NCBI RefSeq assembly: GCF_963677725.1
Contig: NZ_OY782507.1
Span: forward strand, 4,028,501 to 4,092,500
Length of the DNA: 64,000 nucleotides
Origin: an uncultured Cohaesibacter sp.
Lineage (GTDB): Bacteria > Pseudomonadota > Alphaproteobacteria > Rhizobiales > Cohaesibacteraceae
Direction: 5' to 3'
The notes beneath the pieces are model-generated. The model had not been told where the DNA came from, searched no databases, and saw only the letters and a list, made by a program, of their open reading frames with translations. The position numbers were made by a program, and so were the translations under genes. Of this stretch, positions 26,518 through 36,336 are shown in pieces; the first letter of the stretch is position 1, and each line of letters begins with the position of its first letter.

Positions 26518-27945
26518 ATGATCCCGATTACCATTTTCAAGGATGAAACGATTGCGGTATTCGGGCTTGGGGGCAGTGGCCTGGCAACCGTTGAGGCTTT
26601 GGTAGCGGGCGGCGCGCAAGTGATCGCCTATGATGACAATGCGGCGAGCTGCGCCAAGGCGGCGGCCCTTGAGGGCGTGACAGTCAGGGATTTGCGGCAG
26701 GCAGACTGGACCGGCTTTGCGGCGCTTGTGCTCGCACCCGGTGTGCCGCTTACCCATCCTGAACCTCATTGGAGTGTGAAATGCGCCCAAGAGGCGGGCG
26801 TCGAGGTGATTGGCGACGTGGAGCTCTTTTGTCGCGAACGCCGGGCGCAGGGCATCGATTGCCCTTTCATTGCCATCACCGGCACCAATGGCAAATCAAC
26901 GACCACGGCGCTTGTGAGCCATTTGCTCAAAGAGTCCGGACTTGATGTGCAGATGGGGGGCAACATCGGCACGCCCATACTGGCGCTTGAGCCGTTGGCC
27001 TCGGACCGGGTCTATGTGATCGAAGTGTCTTCCTACCAGATTGATCTTGCGCCTACGATTGATCCGTCCATCGGTCTGTTGCTCAATATCTCGGCGGATC
27101 ATCTCGACCGCCATGGTGATTTGATGAACTACGCCCGGATCAAGGCGCGGATGATCACAAGCTCCGCGCTTGCTATCGTCGGGCTCGATGACAGGCTGAC
27201 CGCCAACGTGGCCTCCAATCTGCGCCTCAAGGGCAAGCCTGTTGTGACCGTCTCAGGTTTTGGCAATGAACGCGCCATGATGGCGGCGCCTGATGGCATC
27301 CTGCAGAGCATGGAAGGGGATTTCCTGTTCAATCTTGATCAGGCCCGTGCCCTGCGCGGCACCCACAATGCCCAGAATGCTGCCGCTGCGGTTTCGATTG
27401 CCCGTCAGTTTGACATCACGCCCGCCTCGCTTTGTCGCGCTCTGATTTCCTTTGGAGGCCTTGCCCACAGAATGGAAGAAGTGGGCGTTGAGGGGCGGCT
27501 GGTGTTCATCAACGATTCCAAGGCGACCAATGCGGATGCGGCGGCCCGTGCCCTTGCTGCCTTCAGACATGTTCACTGGATCCTTGGTGGCAAGGCCAAG
27601 GAAGGTGGAATCGAAAGTCTGATTGATTATTTCCCGCGCGTCGATCATGCCTATCTGATCGGCGAGGCGAGTGATCCTTTTGCAGACACCCTGTCACGCC
27701 ACAATGTAGCCTTCAGCCGATGCGAGCATATGGATATCGCCTTGGAAAAGGCCATTGAGGCTGCCAAGGCCAAGCCGGATGAGGGTGGTGAATTGGCCAT
27801 TCTGTTGTCGCCTGCCTGTGCAAGTTTTGATCAATTCCCGAATTTCATGACCCGCGGTGACCAGTTCCGTGCGGCTGTGACAACCTATCTTGAAACCGGC
27901 AAGGTGCCGGTGGATCCCGACCATGCCAAAGGTGGGCAGGCATAA
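26518..27945 (+). CDS. murD: UDP-MurNAc-L-alanine:D-glutamate ligase
   Basis: Adds D-glutamate to UDP-MurNAc-L-alanine. The 475-residue protein begins with a Rossmann segment, IAVFGLGGSGLATVEAL, which fixes the start at the ATG at 26518; the frame is open back into mraY but that part has no homology. P-loop AITGTNGKSTTTAL (about 119-132), GNIGTP, EVSSYQID and the C-terminal NDSKATNADAA are all typical. The stop overlaps the ftsW start (TAATG). Confidence 0.94.
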   Translation: MIPITIFKDETIAVFGLGGSGLATVEALVAGGAQVIAYDDNAASCAKAAALEGVTVRDLRQADWTGFAALVLAPGVPLTHPEPHWSVKCAQEAGVEVIGDVELFCRERRAQGIDCPFIAITGTNGKSTTTALVSHLLKESGLDVQMGGNIGTPILALEPLASDRVYVIEVSSYQIDLAPTIDPSIGLLLNISADHLDRHGDLMNYARIKARMITSSALAIVGLDDRLTANVASNLRLKGKPVVTVSGFGNERAMMAAPDGILQSMEGDFLFNLDQARALRGTHNAQNAAAAVSIARQFDITPASLCRALISFGGLAHRMEEVGVEGRLVFINDSKATNADAAARALAAFRHVHWILGGKAKEGGIESLIDYFPRVDHAYLIGEASDPFADTLSRHNVAFSRCEHMDIALEKAIEAAKAKPDEGGELAILLSPACASFDQFPNFMTRGDQFRAAVTTYLETGKVPVDPDHAKGGQA

Positions 27946-29084
27946 TGCGGCGGACGCGGAAAAATCTACTGACCGAATGGTGGTGGACAATTGATCGACC
28001 GATGCTGCTGGTGTTGGTGCTGATCCTGTTTTCCGGCCTGATCCTGTCGATGGCGGCGAGCCCGCCGGTGGCCGAGCGCTTGGGGCTTGATAGCTTCCAT
28101 TTCGTCAAACGCCATGCCTTTTTCGTGCCCATTGCCCTGACGGTGATGATTGGTCTCACTTTTCTGGATCCGCGCACCATTCGCAGGGTGGCCTTGGCGA
28201 TCCTTGTCTTGTCGCTGCTGGGCATGGTTGCGACACTGTTGATCGGCTTTACGGCCAAGGGATCGCAGCGCTGGATTACGATTTTGGGCTTTTCGTTGCA
28301 GCCATCGGAATTTCTCAAACCCGGATTTGTGGTCCTTGCAGCCTGGCTGTTTGCCGAGAATGACCGGCGACCCGAGATACCGGGGAACCTTTTCTCGATC
28401 GTGCTGTTCATGGTGTCGGTGGTGTTGCTGGTCGCTCAGCCTGATATCGGCCAGACGGTTTTGCTGTCGTCCGTATGGGGCGGATTGTTCTTTATGGCCG
28501 GAATGCCGCTCTTCTGGATTTTTCTGCTTGCGGGTCTTGGGGTTGGCGGACTGACGATGGCTTATTTCTTCGTGCCGCACGTGACAGGCCGCATCAATCG
28601 CTTTCTTGATCCGGAAACGGGTGACACCTTTCAGGTGGATACGGCGATGGATTCCATCGTTCGCGGCGGCTGGCTTGGCACCGGACCCGGTGAGGGTATG
28701 GTCAAGCGGATCCTGCCAGACAGCCATACGGACTTTATTTTTGCGGTGCTGGCGGAAGAATTTGGCATCATCGTTTGTCTGCTGCTGGTCAGTGCCTATC
28801 TGTTCGTGGTGCTCAGGTCGCTCTCGATGGCGCTCAAGACGCAGGATCTGTTTAAAAGACTGGCCATTTCCGGTCTGGCGCTGTTGTTTGGTCTGCAAGC
28901 CGTGATTAACATTGCGGTGAACTTGCAGTTGCTGCCTGCCAAGGGTATGACGCTGCCATTCATTTCCTATGGCGGCTCGTCGTTGCTGTCGGTCTCTATT
29001 TCCATGGGCTTTTTGCTGGCACTGACGCGGCGGCGGCCCGAAGTGGGGTTGGAGCAGACCCAGTTTTATCAGTCGCGGATGTGA
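27945..29084 (+). CDS. ftsW: Septal peptidoglycan polymerase FtsW (SEDS family)
   Basis: The SEDS glycosyltransferase that polymerises lipid II at the septum with FtsI. The 379-residue protein has about ten transmembrane helices. Conserved parts: LQPSEFLKPGFVVLAAW, a RINRFLDPETGDTFQVDTAM loop, GGWLGTGPGEG, the catalytic-region HTDFIFAVLAEEFG and the terminal PLPFISYGGSS-like segment (MTLPFISYGGSSLLSV). The start overlaps murD by one base. Confidence 0.95.
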   Translation: MRRTRKNLLTEWWWTIDRPMLLVLVLILFSGLILSMAASPPVAERLGLDSFHFVKRHAFFVPIALTVMIGLTFLDPRTIRRVALAILVLSLLGMVATLLIGFTAKGSQRWITILGFSLQPSEFLKPGFVVLAAWLFAENDRRPEIPGNLFSIVLFMVSVVLLVAQPDIGQTVLLSSVWGGLFFMAGMPLFWIFLLAGLGVGGLTMAYFFVPHVTGRINRFLDPETGDTFQVDTAMDSIVRGGWLGTGPGEGMVKRILPDSHTDFIFAVLAEEFGIIVCLLLVSAYLFVVLRSLSMALKTQDLFKRLAISGLALLFGLQAVINIAVNLQLLPAKGMTLPFISYGGSSLLSVSISMGFLLALTRRRPEVGLEQTQFYQSRM

Positions 29085-29162
29085 CATAGAAACATGTGGC
29101 ATGAGCTGGCATCGGAACACAAAGGCCGCGCGCAAATACAGGAACCCGGTGGGGTAGAATAG

Positions 29163-30269
29163 ATGGTTAAAGTTGCTTTGTTGACCGCCGGTGGTACGGG
29201 CGGGCACTTGTTTCCGGCTCAGGCGCTTGCTCATGCGCTGATTGAGCGGGGCTGGACTGTGCATCTGGCAACTGACGGCCGGGCGACCCAATATGGGCAC
29301 GATTTCCCCGCCGAGAGCATATTGATCATTCCTTCGGCCACCCCGTCGGTGAAAAATCCGATTGCCCTGGCCAAGGCGGCTGCGAAATTGGCCAAGGGCT
29401 TTTTTGCCGCGCGCAAGGTGATCAAGCAATTGAAGCCCGATGTGGTGGTCGGCTTTGGTGGCTATCCAACGGTGCCGCCGATGCTGGCGGCGAAAAGCCT
29501 TGGAGTGCCAAGCTGTCTGCATGAGCAAAATGGTGTGATGGGACGGGCCAACCGCATGCTGGCCAAGGGCGCAAAAGCGATTGCTGCGAGCTTCCCAATC
29601 CTTAAAGGGGCCGAAGGGCTGGAGGCCAAGACCACGCTGACCGGCAATCCGGTCCGGCCCGTGGTCGAGGAAGCAGCCAAGATTCCATATGCGCCGCTTG
29701 GCGCTGATGGCGACATTCATCTCGTGATCTTTGGCGGCTCGCAAGGGGCGCGTTTCTTTTCCGAATATATGCCCGGCGCCTTGGGCCGATTGCCGCAGGA
29801 AATGCGTGATCGGATCAAGCTGGTGCAGCAATGCAGACCCGAAGATCTGCTCAAGGTCAAGGTTGGCTATCGCGAACTGGGGCTGAATGCTGAGCTTGCT
29901 CCTTTCTTTGCCGATATGCCGCAAAGAATCGCCAAGTCGCATCTGGTCATTTGTCGCTCCGGGGCATCCTCGGTTGGGGAGCTGGCCGCGATTGGTCGAC
30001 CGTCAATTCTTGTGCCGCTGCCCGGTGCGCTGGATCAAGACCAGAAAGCCAATGCCTCCGTGCTAGTTAAGGCGGGTGGGGCCTGGATGCTGGAGCAGCG
30101 TGGCCTGCGTCCCAATGAAATTTCCGATTTGCTGGAAGAGCTTTTTGCCCATCCCGACAAGCTGAACGCTGCAGCCGAGGCTGCGCGCAAGGAAGGCAAG
30201 CTGGATGCTGCCGACCGACTGGCTGATCTTGTCGCGAGCGTGGCCGAGACAACAGGAGTTGCCAAATGA
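29163..30269 (+). CDS. murG: UDP-GlcNAc:lipid I N-acetylglucosaminyltransferase
   Basis: Makes lipid II from lipid I and UDP-GlcNAc at the cytosolic face of the membrane. The 368-residue GT28 enzyme shows the N-terminal glycine loop [16 protein letters not shown] (about 8-23), [29 protein letters not shown], and the C-terminal donor-site motifs [10 protein letters not shown] and [24 protein letters not shown], slightly separated. The gap of 78 bases after ftsW holds no gene. The stop overlaps murC by ATGA. Confidence 0.95.
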   Translation: MVKVALLTAGGTGGHLFPAQALAHALIERGWTVHLATDGRATQYGHDFPAESILIIPSATPSVKNPIALAKAAAKLAKGFFAARKVIKQLKPDVVVGFGGYPTVPPMLAAKSLGVPSCLHEQNGVMGRANRMLAKGAKAIAASFPILKGAEGLEAKTTLTGNPVRPVVEEAAKIPYAPLGADGDIHLVIFGGSQGARFFSEYMPGALGRLPQEMRDRIKLVQQCRPEDLLKVKVGYRELGLNAELAPFFADMPQRIAKSHLVICRSGASSVGELAAIGRPSILVPLPGALDQDQKANASVLVKAGGAWMLEQRGLRPNEISDLLEELFAHPDKLNAAAEAARKEGKLDAADRLADLVASVAETTGVAK

Positions 30270-31675
30270 AAATGCCTCAAAATATCGGCCCGGTGCATTT
30301 TGTCGGGATCGGCGGGATCGGGATGTCAGGCATTGCCGAGGTGCTGGTGAAGCTGGGCTATACCGTGCAGGGCAGTGACATTGCCGAAAGCGCCAATGTG
30401 CTGCGTTTGCGGGACAAGGGCATTCAGGTGGCCATTGGTCATGCTGCTGAGAATATCGCCAATGCGGAAGTCGTGGTGGTGTCGTCGGCGATCAAGGCGG
30501 ACAATCCGGAATTGATCGAGGCCCGGGCGCGGCTGTTGCCGGTGGTGCGGCGTGCCGAGATGTTGGCCGAGCTGATGCGCTTTAAATCAGCCATCGCGAT
30601 TGGCGGCACCCATGGCAAGACGACGACCACCTCTTTGGTGTCGGCCTTGCTGGATGCGGGCGGCATGGACCCGACCGTGATCAATGGCGGCATTATCAAT
30701 GCCTATGGCACCAATGCGCGGATGGGTGAAGGCGACTGGATGGTTGTTGAGGCCGATGAATCCGATGGCACCTTCGTCAAACTGCCTGCCGACATTGCGG
30801 TTGTGACTAATATTGATGCGGAGCATCTGGATCATTATGGCGACTTTGCTGCGGTGAAGGCCGCTTTTACGGCCTTTATCGAGAATGTGCCTTTTTATGG
30901 CTTTGCGGCCATGTGTCTGGATCATCCGGAAGTTCAGGCTCTGGTCGGCCAGATCGAGGATCGCCGGATCGTCACTTATGGCACCAACCCGCAGGCCGAT
31001 GTGCGCTACAAGGATTTACGGTCAGAAGGGGGCGTCAGCCGTTTCTCGATTGTTATCAGCAATCGCCAAACCGGGACGAGCGAAGAAATTACCGGCCTTA
31101 GCCTGCCAATGCCCGGTGAGCATAATGTGGCCAATGCCACCGCTGCAATCGCTGTTGCCCATCAGTTGGGGATTTCGGCGGATGCGATCCGTCGCGGCCT
31201 GTCTGGCTTTGGTGGCGTCAAGCGGCGCTTTACCCGCACTGGCAGCTGGAATGGCATTGAGGTGATTGATGATTATGCCCACCATCCGGTTGAAATTTCA
31301 GCCGTGATGCAGGCGGCGCGTCAAGCCAGTCAGGGCAAGGTGATTGCTGTTATGCAGCCGCACCGCTACAGCCGGTTGCGGGACCATTTTGAAGATTTCT
31401 GCAGCTGCCTCAATGTCGCTGACCGTGTGCTGGTGGCCGATGTCTATCCTGCGGGCGAACAACCGATCGAAGGTGCTTCGGCAGACGCTTTGGTCGCTGG
31501 CCTTAAAAGCCACGGGCACCGTCACGCCTCGATGATGGGCGCGCCGGAGGTGCTGGCAAAGCGCATTCGCGATATGGCAGAGCCGGGGGATTATGTGGTC
31601 TGCCTTGGGGCTGGCAACATCACAGCATGGGCCAATGCCCTGCCGGATCAGCTCAAAGAACTGGCCGGGGAGTGA
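30266..31675 (+). CDS. murC: UDP-N-acetylmuramate:L-alanine ligase
   Basis: Adds L-alanine to UDP-MurNAc, the first amino acid of the stem peptide. The 469-residue protein begins with [15 protein letters not shown]-type motif ([18 protein letters not shown]), followed by P-loop [13 protein letters not shown] (about 111-123), EADESDGTF, and [10 protein letters not shown] near 335-344. Coupled to murG by an ATGA overlap, and four bases before the GTG start of murB. Confidence 0.95.
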   Translation: MKMPQNIGPVHFVGIGGIGMSGIAEVLVKLGYTVQGSDIAESANVLRLRDKGIQVAIGHAAENIANAEVVVVSSAIKADNPELIEARARLLPVVRRAEMLAELMRFKSAIAIGGTHGKTTTTSLVSALLDAGGMDPTVINGGIINAYGTNARMGEGDWMVVEADESDGTFVKLPADIAVVTNIDAEHLDHYGDFAAVKAAFTAFIENVPFYGFAAMCLDHPEVQALVGQIEDRRIVTYGTNPQADVRYKDLRSEGGVSRFSIVISNRQTGTSEEITGLSLPMPGEHNVANATAAIAVAHQLGISADAIRRGLSGFGGVKRRFTRTGSWNGIEVIDDYAHHPVEISAVMQAARQASQGKVIAVMQPHRYSRLRDHFEDFCSCLNVADRVLVADVYPAGEQPIEGASADALVAGLKSHGHRHASMMGAPEVLAKRIRDMAEPGDYVVCLGAGNITAWANALPDQLKELAGE

Positions 31676-31679
31676 GTGC

Positions 31680-32633
31680 GTGTTTGAAGATCTTTTGCCT
31701 CGCATAGGGGGCTGGACATCCGAGTTGCGCGGCCGCCTCAAGAGCAATTTCGATATTGCGCCTTATACTTGGTTTCGCGTTGGCGGACCGGCACAGCTCT
31801 TTTTCAACCCGGCGGATGAGGCCGACCTGGCTCTGTTCCTGAAACACTTGCCAGACGAGATCCCGGTGACGGTGATTGGTCTTGGGTCCAACATGCTGGT
31901 GCGCGACGGGGGCGTTGAAGGGGCGGTTATTCGTCTGTCAGGCAAGGCTTTCAGCGATGTGACCATCCATGAAGATCGCACGGTCAGCGTTGGCGCTGCC
32001 ATGCCGGATATGCGCTTTGCTACACAGATGGCCAAGGCTGGTATCGGCGGATTTGCCTTCTATAAGGGCATTCCCGGTGCGATTGGCGGGGCGCTGAGAA
32101 TGAATGCCGGAGCGCATGGGGCCGAGACAAAGGATCGTCTTTTGTCGGCGCGTGCGGTGGATCGCAAGGGTGCTATTCATGTGTTGACCCCTGACGATTT
32201 GGGACACGGCTATCGGTCTTGTGCGGCTCCGGCTGATTATATCTTCACCGAGGCGACCTATCAGGGTGAGGCGGGCGATCCGATTGCGCTTAAGGCCGAG
32301 ATGGATGAAGTCTCGACTTATCGCGAGGACAATCAGCCGACCAAGGAACGAACCGGTGGATCGACCTTCAAGAATCCCGATGGCATGAGTGCCTGGAAGC
32401 TGGTGGATGAAGCAGGCTTTCGTGGCTTTGAGCTTGGCGGTGCGCAAGTCTCCCCCAAGCATACCAATTTCCTGATCAATACAGGGGAAGCCACCGCCGA
32501 GGATATCGAACGGCTGGGAGAAATGGTCCGCGGCAAGGTCCGCGACTTGACCGGCATTGAACTGCATTGGGAAATCAAACGCATTGGCCTCTTTGCCGAT
32601 GGGGTTGAGGTGAAGCCGTTTCTTGAGGGTTAG
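31680..32633 (+). CDS. murB: UDP-N-acetylenolpyruvoylglucosamine reductase
   Basis: NADPH- and FAD-dependent reductase that makes UDP-MurNAc. It is of type I/II with 317 residues. Seen: YTWFRVGGPAQLFFNP (about 25-40), GLGSNMLVRDGGVEGAVIRL (FAD site), GIPGAIGGALRMNAGA, and KERTGGSTFKNP with the catalytic serine. I chose GTG at 31680: it has GGGGAG eight bases upstream, and homology begins at once. The frame is open further upstream inside murC but without family similarity. A strong terminator follows, so murB is probably the end of the first transcript. Confidence 0.92.
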   Translation: MFEDLLPRIGGWTSELRGRLKSNFDIAPYTWFRVGGPAQLFFNPADEADLALFLKHLPDEIPVTVIGLGSNMLVRDGGVEGAVIRLSGKAFSDVTIHEDRTVSVGAAMPDMRFATQMAKAGIGGFAFYKGIPGAIGGALRMNAGAHGAETKDRLLSARAVDRKGAIHVLTPDDLGHGYRSCAAPADYIFTEATYQGEAGDPIALKAEMDEVSTYREDNQPTKERTGGSTFKNPDGMSAWKLVDEAGFRGFELGGAQVSPKHTNFLINTGEATAEDIERLGEMVRGKVRDLTGIELHWEIKRIGLFADGVEVKPFLEG

Positions 32634-32727
32634 GGGATGGTGAAAGCCGGGCGAAACCTCATCAACACTTTTTTGACCTGCCTTTAAGTCCGGGTTTTTC
32701 GTTTACATTTGCATGAAGATTTTGCTG

Positions 32728-32755
32728 GCCGTCCCGTTTTGCGGGGCGGCTTTTT
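32728..32755 (+). terminator. Rho-independent terminator between murB and ddl
   Basis: GCCGTCCC pairs with GGGGCGGC (one G-U pair) around a seven-base loop, then five T. It lies 94 bases after the murB stop and 213 before ddl, dividing the mra/dcw cluster into two transcription units unless read through. Confidence 0.82.
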
Positions 32756-32840
32756 GCATTATTTGTGCCGTTCTTTTTGCGCAAATAGTCTGCGACGCTG
32801 ACAGTTGCTCATACTTTGTTAGTTATTTTTAACCATAAAT

Positions 32841-32992
32841 AGGAGGAAGCCGTGCAATTTGCATGACCTGCGATTCTCACCAAGGTTTGGTCCTGCTTGC
32901 ATGAAATGGTGCCGTCAGACGGAAATGGTGCCGCGCACTTGCGGTCTGACATGAAAGGTAAAGTGAAATGGTCAAGCATGTTGCTGTGCTGA
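32841..32992 (+). promoter_or_regulatory. Possible translated leader of ddl: perfect Shine-Dalgarno and chained mini-ORFs
   Basis: AGGAGG at 32841-32846 is followed after five bases by GTG at 32852, opening a four-codon ORF that ends TGA. That stop overlaps an ATG (ATGA at 32863) opening a 13-codon ORF, whose stop overlaps a second ATG (32901) for 17 codons, whose stop overlaps a third ATG (32951) for 13 codons that runs over the ddl start in another frame. No protein homology. The chain could couple translation to ddl or act as a leader, or it may be chance below the strong Shine-Dalgarno. The rest of the 334-base gap holds only the terminator. Confidence 0.4.
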
Positions 32993-33891
32993 TGGGGGGG
33001 TGGTCCTCCGAGCGTCCGGTGTCTTTGAGTTCAGGTGCTTCGTGCGCAGACGCGCTGGAAAGTGCGGGTTTCAAGGTCACACGGGTTGATGTGCAGCGGG
33101 ACATTGCTCAGGTTCTGGCCGACCTTAAACCGGATGTTGCGTTCAATGCGCTTCACGGCCCCTTTGGTGAAGATGGGTGTATTCAAGGTGTTCTGGAGGT
33201 GCTTGGTCTTCCCTATACTCATTCCGGAGTGATGGGCTCATCTGTGGCGATGAACAAGGAAAAAGCCAAGGATATCATGCGCGCAGCAGGCATTCCTGTT
33301 GCCGAATCCAAGGTGATGCACCGGCTGGAAGCAGCCAGGGAACATGCCTTGCCGACACCTTATGTCATCAAACCGGTTTGTGAAGGGTCGAGCTTTGGCG
33401 TGCTGATCGTCCAGCAGGGGCAGGCCCATCCGCCGCAAGAACTCTATTCCGATGAGTGGCCCTATGGCGACATTGTCATGGTGGAGCGCTATATCGCCGG
33501 TCGCGAGTTGACCTGTGCTGCAATGGGTGAGCGGGCGCTCGATGTCATCGACATCGTTTCCAACAACAATAGTTTCTACGATTTTGACGCAAAATATGCG
33601 CCCGGCGGCTCTTCTCACATTTTACCGGCAATTCTTAAACCGAATGTTTACGAATATATACAATCGTTAACCATAACCGCGCATGAAGCGCTTGGTTGTC
33701 GAGGCATCTCCCGCGCAGATTTTCGGTATGACGAAAGCGTTGGAGAGGATGGTGAACTGATTTGTCTGGAAGTGAATACCCAGCCTGGCATGACACCGAC
33801 TTCGCTGGTTCCTGAATTGGCAGCGAAAGCCGGCTTCGACTTTGAACAATTGGTTACTTGGATGGTGGAGGACGCTTCGTGCGGGCGTTAA
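32968..33891 (+). CDS. ddl: D-alanine:D-alanine ligase
   Basis: Makes the D-alanyl-D-alanine dipeptide used by MurF. The 307-residue ATP-grasp enzyme (DdlB length) shows [20 protein letters not shown] (about 3-22), [42 protein letters not shown], and the C-terminal [16 protein letters not shown] with the metal-binding glutamate and asparagine. Placed, as usual, before ftsQ. The ribosome binding site is weak (GGTAAAG) and lies inside an unusual leader. The 3' end overlaps ftsQ by 13 bases. Confidence 0.94.
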   Translation: MVKHVAVLMGGWSSERPVSLSSGASCADALESAGFKVTRVDVQRDIAQVLADLKPDVAFNALHGPFGEDGCIQGVLEVLGLPYTHSGVMGSSVAMNKEKAKDIMRAAGIPVAESKVMHRLEAAREHALPTPYVIKPVCEGSSFGVLIVQQGQAHPPQELYSDEWPYGDIVMVERYIAGRELTCAAMGERALDVIDIVSNNNSFYDFDAKYAPGGSSHILPAILKPNVYEYIQSLTITAHEALGCRGISRADFRYDESVGEDGELICLEVNTQPGMTPTSLVPELAAKAGFDFEQLVTWMVEDASCGR

Positions 33892-34811
33892 TCGAAAAAT
33901 GGAAGAAGGGACAGGACCGCGGGTCTGCATCGATGATGCATACGGACTCGATGGCTCCGCGCGCGTTCGCCTATGAACAGCGTCGCCTACCATTTTATCG
34001 CCGCATCATTCCGATGGCCGAAAGCTGGTTGCCCAAAGGCATTGGCTGGGGATTGTCGATTGGCTTTTTGGCAATCACTGCCCTTTATGGCGCGAGCGTC
34101 AGTGGTGAGAACCAGACTGTTCTGGAGCGTGCCTCTGCGGTCTTTGGCCTCAAGGTCGAAGCGGTTCTGATCACCGGGCAGAAGGAAGTGAGCGAAGCGG
34201 AAATCCTCACGGCTCTGGGTATCAATGCCGACTCGTCCCTGTTGACCTTTAATGCCTATGAAGCTCGCAAGAGCCTTGAAGCGATCAGCTGGATTGCAGA
34301 AGCCTCGGTTCAGAAGCTTTATCCGAACAAGATTCAAGTGGTCGTGCAGGAGCAGAAGCCCTTTGCCCTATGGCAGCGTGGGAAATATGTTTCGCTGATC
34401 TCTTATGATGGGTCGGTTCTGACTGACCGGATTGATCCCGAATTTGCCGAGCTGCCGCTGGTGGTTGGCCATGGCGCGCAGCGCAAGGCGGCGCAGATTT
34501 TCGAAGTGCTGGCGCAATATCCGTCGCTGGCGCGCAAGACCCGGGCGGTGGTCTATGTGTCCGAACGGCGCTGGGATCTCTATTTTAAAAATGGCGTTCA
34601 GGCCAAATTGCCCGAAGTCGATGTCGAGGATGCCCTTGAGAAGCTTCTGGCCTTTGATGAAGACGGCTCGCTGTCTCGCAAGGATATCACTCTGGTGGAT
34701 ATGCGTCTGTCGGATCGGATGTTCGTGCGCATGAGCAAGGATGCCGCAGAGCGGCGTCGCACGACACTGCGTGGCCTTGGGGCCAATCTGCCTAAAGAGG
34801 TGGAAACATGA
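33879..34811 (+). CDS. ftsQ: Cell division protein FtsQ
   Basis: A 310-residue bitopic divisome protein that links the FtsL complex to the early ring. One membrane helix lies about residues 50-70 ([19 protein letters not shown]), then a POTRA domain ([26 protein letters not shown]) and the FtsQ beta domain ([15 protein letters not shown]). I chose GTG at 33879: GGAGGA ends six bases before it, an excellent site inside the end of ddl. An upstream TTG would add seven residues without a ribosome binding site. The 3' end overlaps ftsA by ATGA. Confidence 0.92.
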   Translation: MRALIEKWKKGQDRGSASMMHTDSMAPRAFAYEQRRLPFYRRIIPMAESWLPKGIGWGLSIGFLAITALYGASVSGENQTVLERASAVFGLKVEAVLITGQKEVSEAEILTALGINADSSLLTFNAYEARKSLEAISWIAEASVQKLYPNKIQVVVQEQKPFALWQRGKYVSLISYDGSVLTDRIDPEFAELPLVVGHGAQRKAAQIFEVLAQYPSLARKTRAVVYVSERRWDLYFKNGVQAKLPEVDVEDALEKLLAFDEDGSLSRKDITLVDMRLSDRMFVRMSKDAAERRRTTLRGLGANLPKEVET

Positions 34812-36133
34812 TTGGAACACCTTGGGGCAAGAAAGACATGCGCGGTCGCTATCTCACCAACAAGCGGTCTTCCGTCATTACCATTCTGGATATTGGCTCG
34901 ACCAAGGTCTGCTGCATGATTGCGCGCCTTGTGCCACGTCCGGCAGGCGAAGCCTTGCGCCACCGCACCCATACGATCGAGGTGCTTGGTTTTGGTTTGC
35001 ATCAGGCACGCGGCATCAAGTCCGGTGTTGTGGTGGATCTCGATCAGGCCGAGAATTCCATTCGTTTGGCTGTGGATGCTGCCGAGCGGCAGGCTGACAT
35101 TACGGTGCAGTCGTTGATCGTCAATGTGTCTTGCGGCCGGATCAAGAGCGATACGCTCAGCGCCTCTGTGTCCCTGAATGGGCATGAAGTTGACGAAATG
35201 GATATCCGCCGGGTGCTGCAAGCCGGGGCCGGTCATCTGCTGACCACGGATCGGACCGTCGTGCATTCGATGCCGATTGGCTATTCGCTGGATGGCGGCA
35301 AGGGCATTCAGGATCCGCGCGGCATGATCGGCGATGATCTGGCGGTCGACATGCATGTGGTGACGGCCCAGACGGCGCCGCTGAAGAATTTGGAATTGTG
35401 TATCAAGCGCTGTCATCTCGAAGCTGAAATGATGGTTGCCACCCCTTATGCCTCCGGGCTCGCCTGTTTGGTTGATGACGAGGCCGAGCTTGGCGTGGCC
35501 TGTGTGGATCTTGGTGGCGGGACGACCTCCGTGTCGATCTTCGTTGAAGGTCAGTTTGTTCATTCCGATGCCATCACCATTGGTGGTCATCATGTAACAA
35601 TGGATCTGGCGCGCGGTCTGTCGACCCGTCTGGCGGATGCGGAACGGATCAAGACCCTGCATGGCAGTGCGCTTCTGGCGCTGTCCGATGATCAGGAACT
35701 GATCGCCATCCCGCCAGTTGGCGATGATGATCGTGACCTGCTCAATCAGGTGCCGCAGGCGTCGCTGACCCGGATCATTCGCCCAAGGGTGGAAGAGATT
35801 TTCGAGCTGGTGCGTGATCGCATCGAGGCTTCTGGTTTTGCTGGCCATGTGGGCAAGCGGGTGGTGCTGACCGGTGGTGCAAGCCAGCTGACGGGCATGG
35901 CCGAAACCGCCCGGCGGATCCTGGGACGCAATGTGCGTATGGGACGGCCGCTCGGAGTGGCAGGGTTGCCGGAATTTGGCAAGGGGCCGGCTTTTGCCAC
36001 GGCTGTGGGCCTGTTGATTTATCCGCAGGTTGCCCAGATCGAACAGTTTGAAAGGGTTCAGGTCAAGCCTCGCTTGACGGGGACCGATGGCTATTTGTTC
36101 CGCATGGGGCAGTGGCTGAGAGAGAGTTTCTGA
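34808..36133 (+). CDS. ftsA: Cell division protein FtsA
   Basis: Actin-like ATPase that anchors FtsZ to the membrane. The 441-residue protein shows the phosphate-1 motif TILDIGSTKVCCMI (about 24-37), the 1C (SHS2) domain, the phosphate-2 motif CVDLGGGTTSVSIF (about 232-245), the adenosine motif VVLTGGASQLTGM (about 355-367) and a C-terminal amphipathic segment (GYLFRMGQWLRESF) that serves as membrane-targeting helix. Coupled to ftsQ. A 203-base gap with GANTC sites precedes ftsZ. Confidence 0.95.
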   Translation: MIGTPWGKKDMRGRYLTNKRSSVITILDIGSTKVCCMIARLVPRPAGEALRHRTHTIEVLGFGLHQARGIKSGVVVDLDQAENSIRLAVDAAERQADITVQSLIVNVSCGRIKSDTLSASVSLNGHEVDEMDIRRVLQAGAGHLLTTDRTVVHSMPIGYSLDGGKGIQDPRGMIGDDLAVDMHVVTAQTAPLKNLELCIKRCHLEAEMMVATPYASGLACLVDDEAELGVACVDLGGGTTSVSIFVEGQFVHSDAITIGGHHVTMDLARGLSTRLADAERIKTLHGSALLALSDDQELIAIPPVGDDDRDLLNQVPQASLTRIIRPRVEEIFELVRDRIEASGFAGHVGKRVVLTGGASQLTGMAETARRILGRNVRMGRPLGVAGLPEFGKGPAFATAVGLLIYPQVAQIEQFERVQVKPRLTGTDGYLFRMGQWLRESF

Positions 36134-36165
36134 TCCTGATTGGGATGAATTCGTGAAACGTGCGT

Positions 36166-36216
36166 GAATCATTGATCGGAATCAAAGGGTTGGGTTATAT
36201 TGTTGGGAAGTGATTC
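36166..36216. promoter_or_regulatory. Cluster of three GANTC sites upstream of ftsZ
   Basis: GAATC at 36166-36170, GAATC at 36179-36183 and GATTC at 36212-36216, within 51 bases and 120-170 bases before the ftsZ start. In Caulobacter, CcrM methylation of GANTC sites in the ftsZ promoter affects its transcription; the same may hold here. A promoter-like TTGGGTTATATTGTTGG lies between them. Confidence 0.5.
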
Positions 36217-36336
36217 GCAGCGGTGCCCCAATCAAAACAAGACAGTTGGAAACAAAGCCGCGCGTATTATTGCGGCTTGGAAAAATGCGAATTGAGATCG
36301 GTGACAATTCGATCCATGCAGTGAGATGAGGGTACT

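Noticed and set aside
27966-29942. 658-codon minus-strand frame across ftsW and murG
   Set aside because: Rich in Arg, Gln and His as expected from the complement of coding sequence; ftsW and murG are certain on the plus strand.
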